A program made the translations under genes and the position numbers. This document shows, one piece after another, positions 57,496-57,942 of a stretch of DNA of 57,942 nt. The stretch covers positions 1-57,942 of the forward strand of contig JADCLI010000038.1 in the NCBI GenBank assembly GCA_016803235.1. Reading direction: 5' to 3'. Below the pieces are notes generated by a model, which saw only the letters and a program-made list of their open reading frames with translations, searched no databases and had not been told where the DNA came from. Origin of the DNA: Pimelobacter simplex (GTDB lineage Bacteria > Actinomycetota > Actinomycetes > Propionibacteriales > Nocardioidaceae). Positions within the stretch are counted from its first letter, which is position 1. Every line of letters starts with the position of its first letter.

Positions 57496-57930
57496 GTGCC
57501 CCCCGAGCTCCCGACCGACGGCCCCTCCCTCGAGGTGGGCGGTGGCCGCGGCCTGCGGGCGTCCATCGCCGTCGGCGGCGTGCTGCTGGCCCTCGCGGTC
57601 CTCGCCGGTGCCGCGTTCCTGCTCGTCGGCCGCGACGGTGGGGACGCCGAGCCCGCCGGAGACGACACGAGCAGCAGTACGACGCCCGGCGCTCCCGTCA
57701 CGAAGCCGACCCTCGACCTGCCCACGATCGACGCCTCGGACTTCCCGAGCGACCTGCCGACCGAGAGCCTGCCCGATCTCCCCAGCGACGCGCCGAGCGT
57801 CCCGGACCTGCCCACGAAGGTTCCGAGTGGGGTCCCGTCGGGTATCCCGGACGACGTCCCGCCCTTCCCCACGGATCCGGCTGACCTGGAGTCGTGGTTC
57901 TCCGACTACCTCGAGCAGGTGAACCCCTGA
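57496..57930 (+). CDS. Membrane-anchored proline/serine-rich protein
   Basis: A 144-residue protein with a short cytosolic start, one membrane helix (IAVGGVLLALAVLAGAAFLL, residues ~24-43) and a low-complexity extracytoplasmic stalk of Asp/Pro/Ser/Leu repeats (DLPTIDASDFPSDLPTES, then PDLPSDAPSVPDLPTKVPSG) ending ESWFSDYLEQVNP. No family recognised. GTG 57496 has TAGGGT 7 nt upstream, a clear leaderless promoter. The next gene probably starts within its stop codon (TGATG). Confidence 0.75.
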   Translation: MPPELPTDGPSLEVGGGRGLRASIAVGGVLLALAVLAGAAFLLVGRDGGDAEPAGDDTSSSTTPGAPVTKPTLDLPTIDASDFPSDLPTESLPDLPSDAPSVPDLPTKVPSGVPSGIPDDVPPFPTDPADLESWFSDYLEQVNP

Positions 57931-57942
57931 TGAGCCAGCACC
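57930..57942 (+). CDS. Start of a further gene, cut off by the window end
   Basis: ATG 57930 overlaps the stop of the preceding gene (TGATG) and opens MSQH before the window ends. The coupling is typical of the operons here, but only four codons are visible and the product cannot be identified. Confidence 0.3.

Overview
This 57.9 kb window is very GC-rich, densely packed DNA from a high-GC Gram-positive bacterium. Several features point to an actinomycete of the Nocardioidaceae type (probably Nocardioides or a close relative): an EthA-like Baeyer-Villiger monooxygenase, FprB, a KstR-type operator, ESX/WXG100-type genes, an ECF42 sigma factor with a YCII/DGPF partner, fused IcmF, and many start codons preceded by TAnnnT at 6-8 nt (leaderless promoters). 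The genus is inferred from gene content and style, not from a marker gene. One tRNA (Ser, CGA) is present. No rRNA, CRISPR array, transposase or prophage was seen.

Layout. 1-4990: a zwf-edd-eda operon (Entner-Doudoroff route, overlapping genes) divergent from a ROK repressor, with a 20-bp palindrome between them. 5028-6519: a GAF-type regulator, tRNA-Ser and a strong terminator. 6813-14316: a cell-surface and signalling block with a sigma factor fused to a membrane-spanning zinc-finger anti-sigma domain, a small unknown protein, a secreted thioester-domain/VaFE protein that ends in its own sortase domain, and a two-component pair whose kinase is internally duplicated. 14378-17169: a small anchored protein and a MoxR/VWA pair. 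17294-22179: an oxidative operon (AurF-like diiron oxygenase, FprB ferredoxin reductase, TetR, EthA-like monooxygenase). 22527-25496: a four-gene WXG100/EspG-like cassette. 25541-28247: an aminotransferase and a KstD-like flavoprotein under a perfect KstR box. 28480-36631: antiporter, LytR_C protein, VapB-like protein, HerA/DUF853 ATPase, small proteins, GH16 glucanase and a YceH-methyltransferase fusion. 36986-42037: thioesterase, MFS pump, then an Lgt paralogue coupled to an MJ0619-like radical SAM enzyme and small membrane proteins. 42261-46907: HpaBC monooxygenase, AraC regulator and MFS pump. 46971-48679: the ECF42/YCII pair. 48915-55761: acyl-CoA metabolism (IcmF, MarR, acyl-CoA synthetase, 3-hydroxyacyl-CoA dehydrogenase) with shared operator-like palindromes. 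55832-57942: low-molecular-weight phosphatase, a small membrane protein, a GntR regulator, an anchored protein and the start of a further gene.

Non-coding DNA holds unusual structured repeats. There are two related elements of 200 and 302 bp with perfect 30- and 34-bp terminal inverted repeats; two ~165-bp elements that share a core but have different inverted arms and sit on gene edges; nested palindromes at 17177-17284 and 26738-26769; a 38-bp tandem repeat; and a possible pseudoknot leader before an MFS gene. The most novel items are the thioester-adhesin/sortase fusion beside the sigma/anti-sigma fusion, the Lgt-radical SAM module, and the core-conserved, arm-variable repeat elements.
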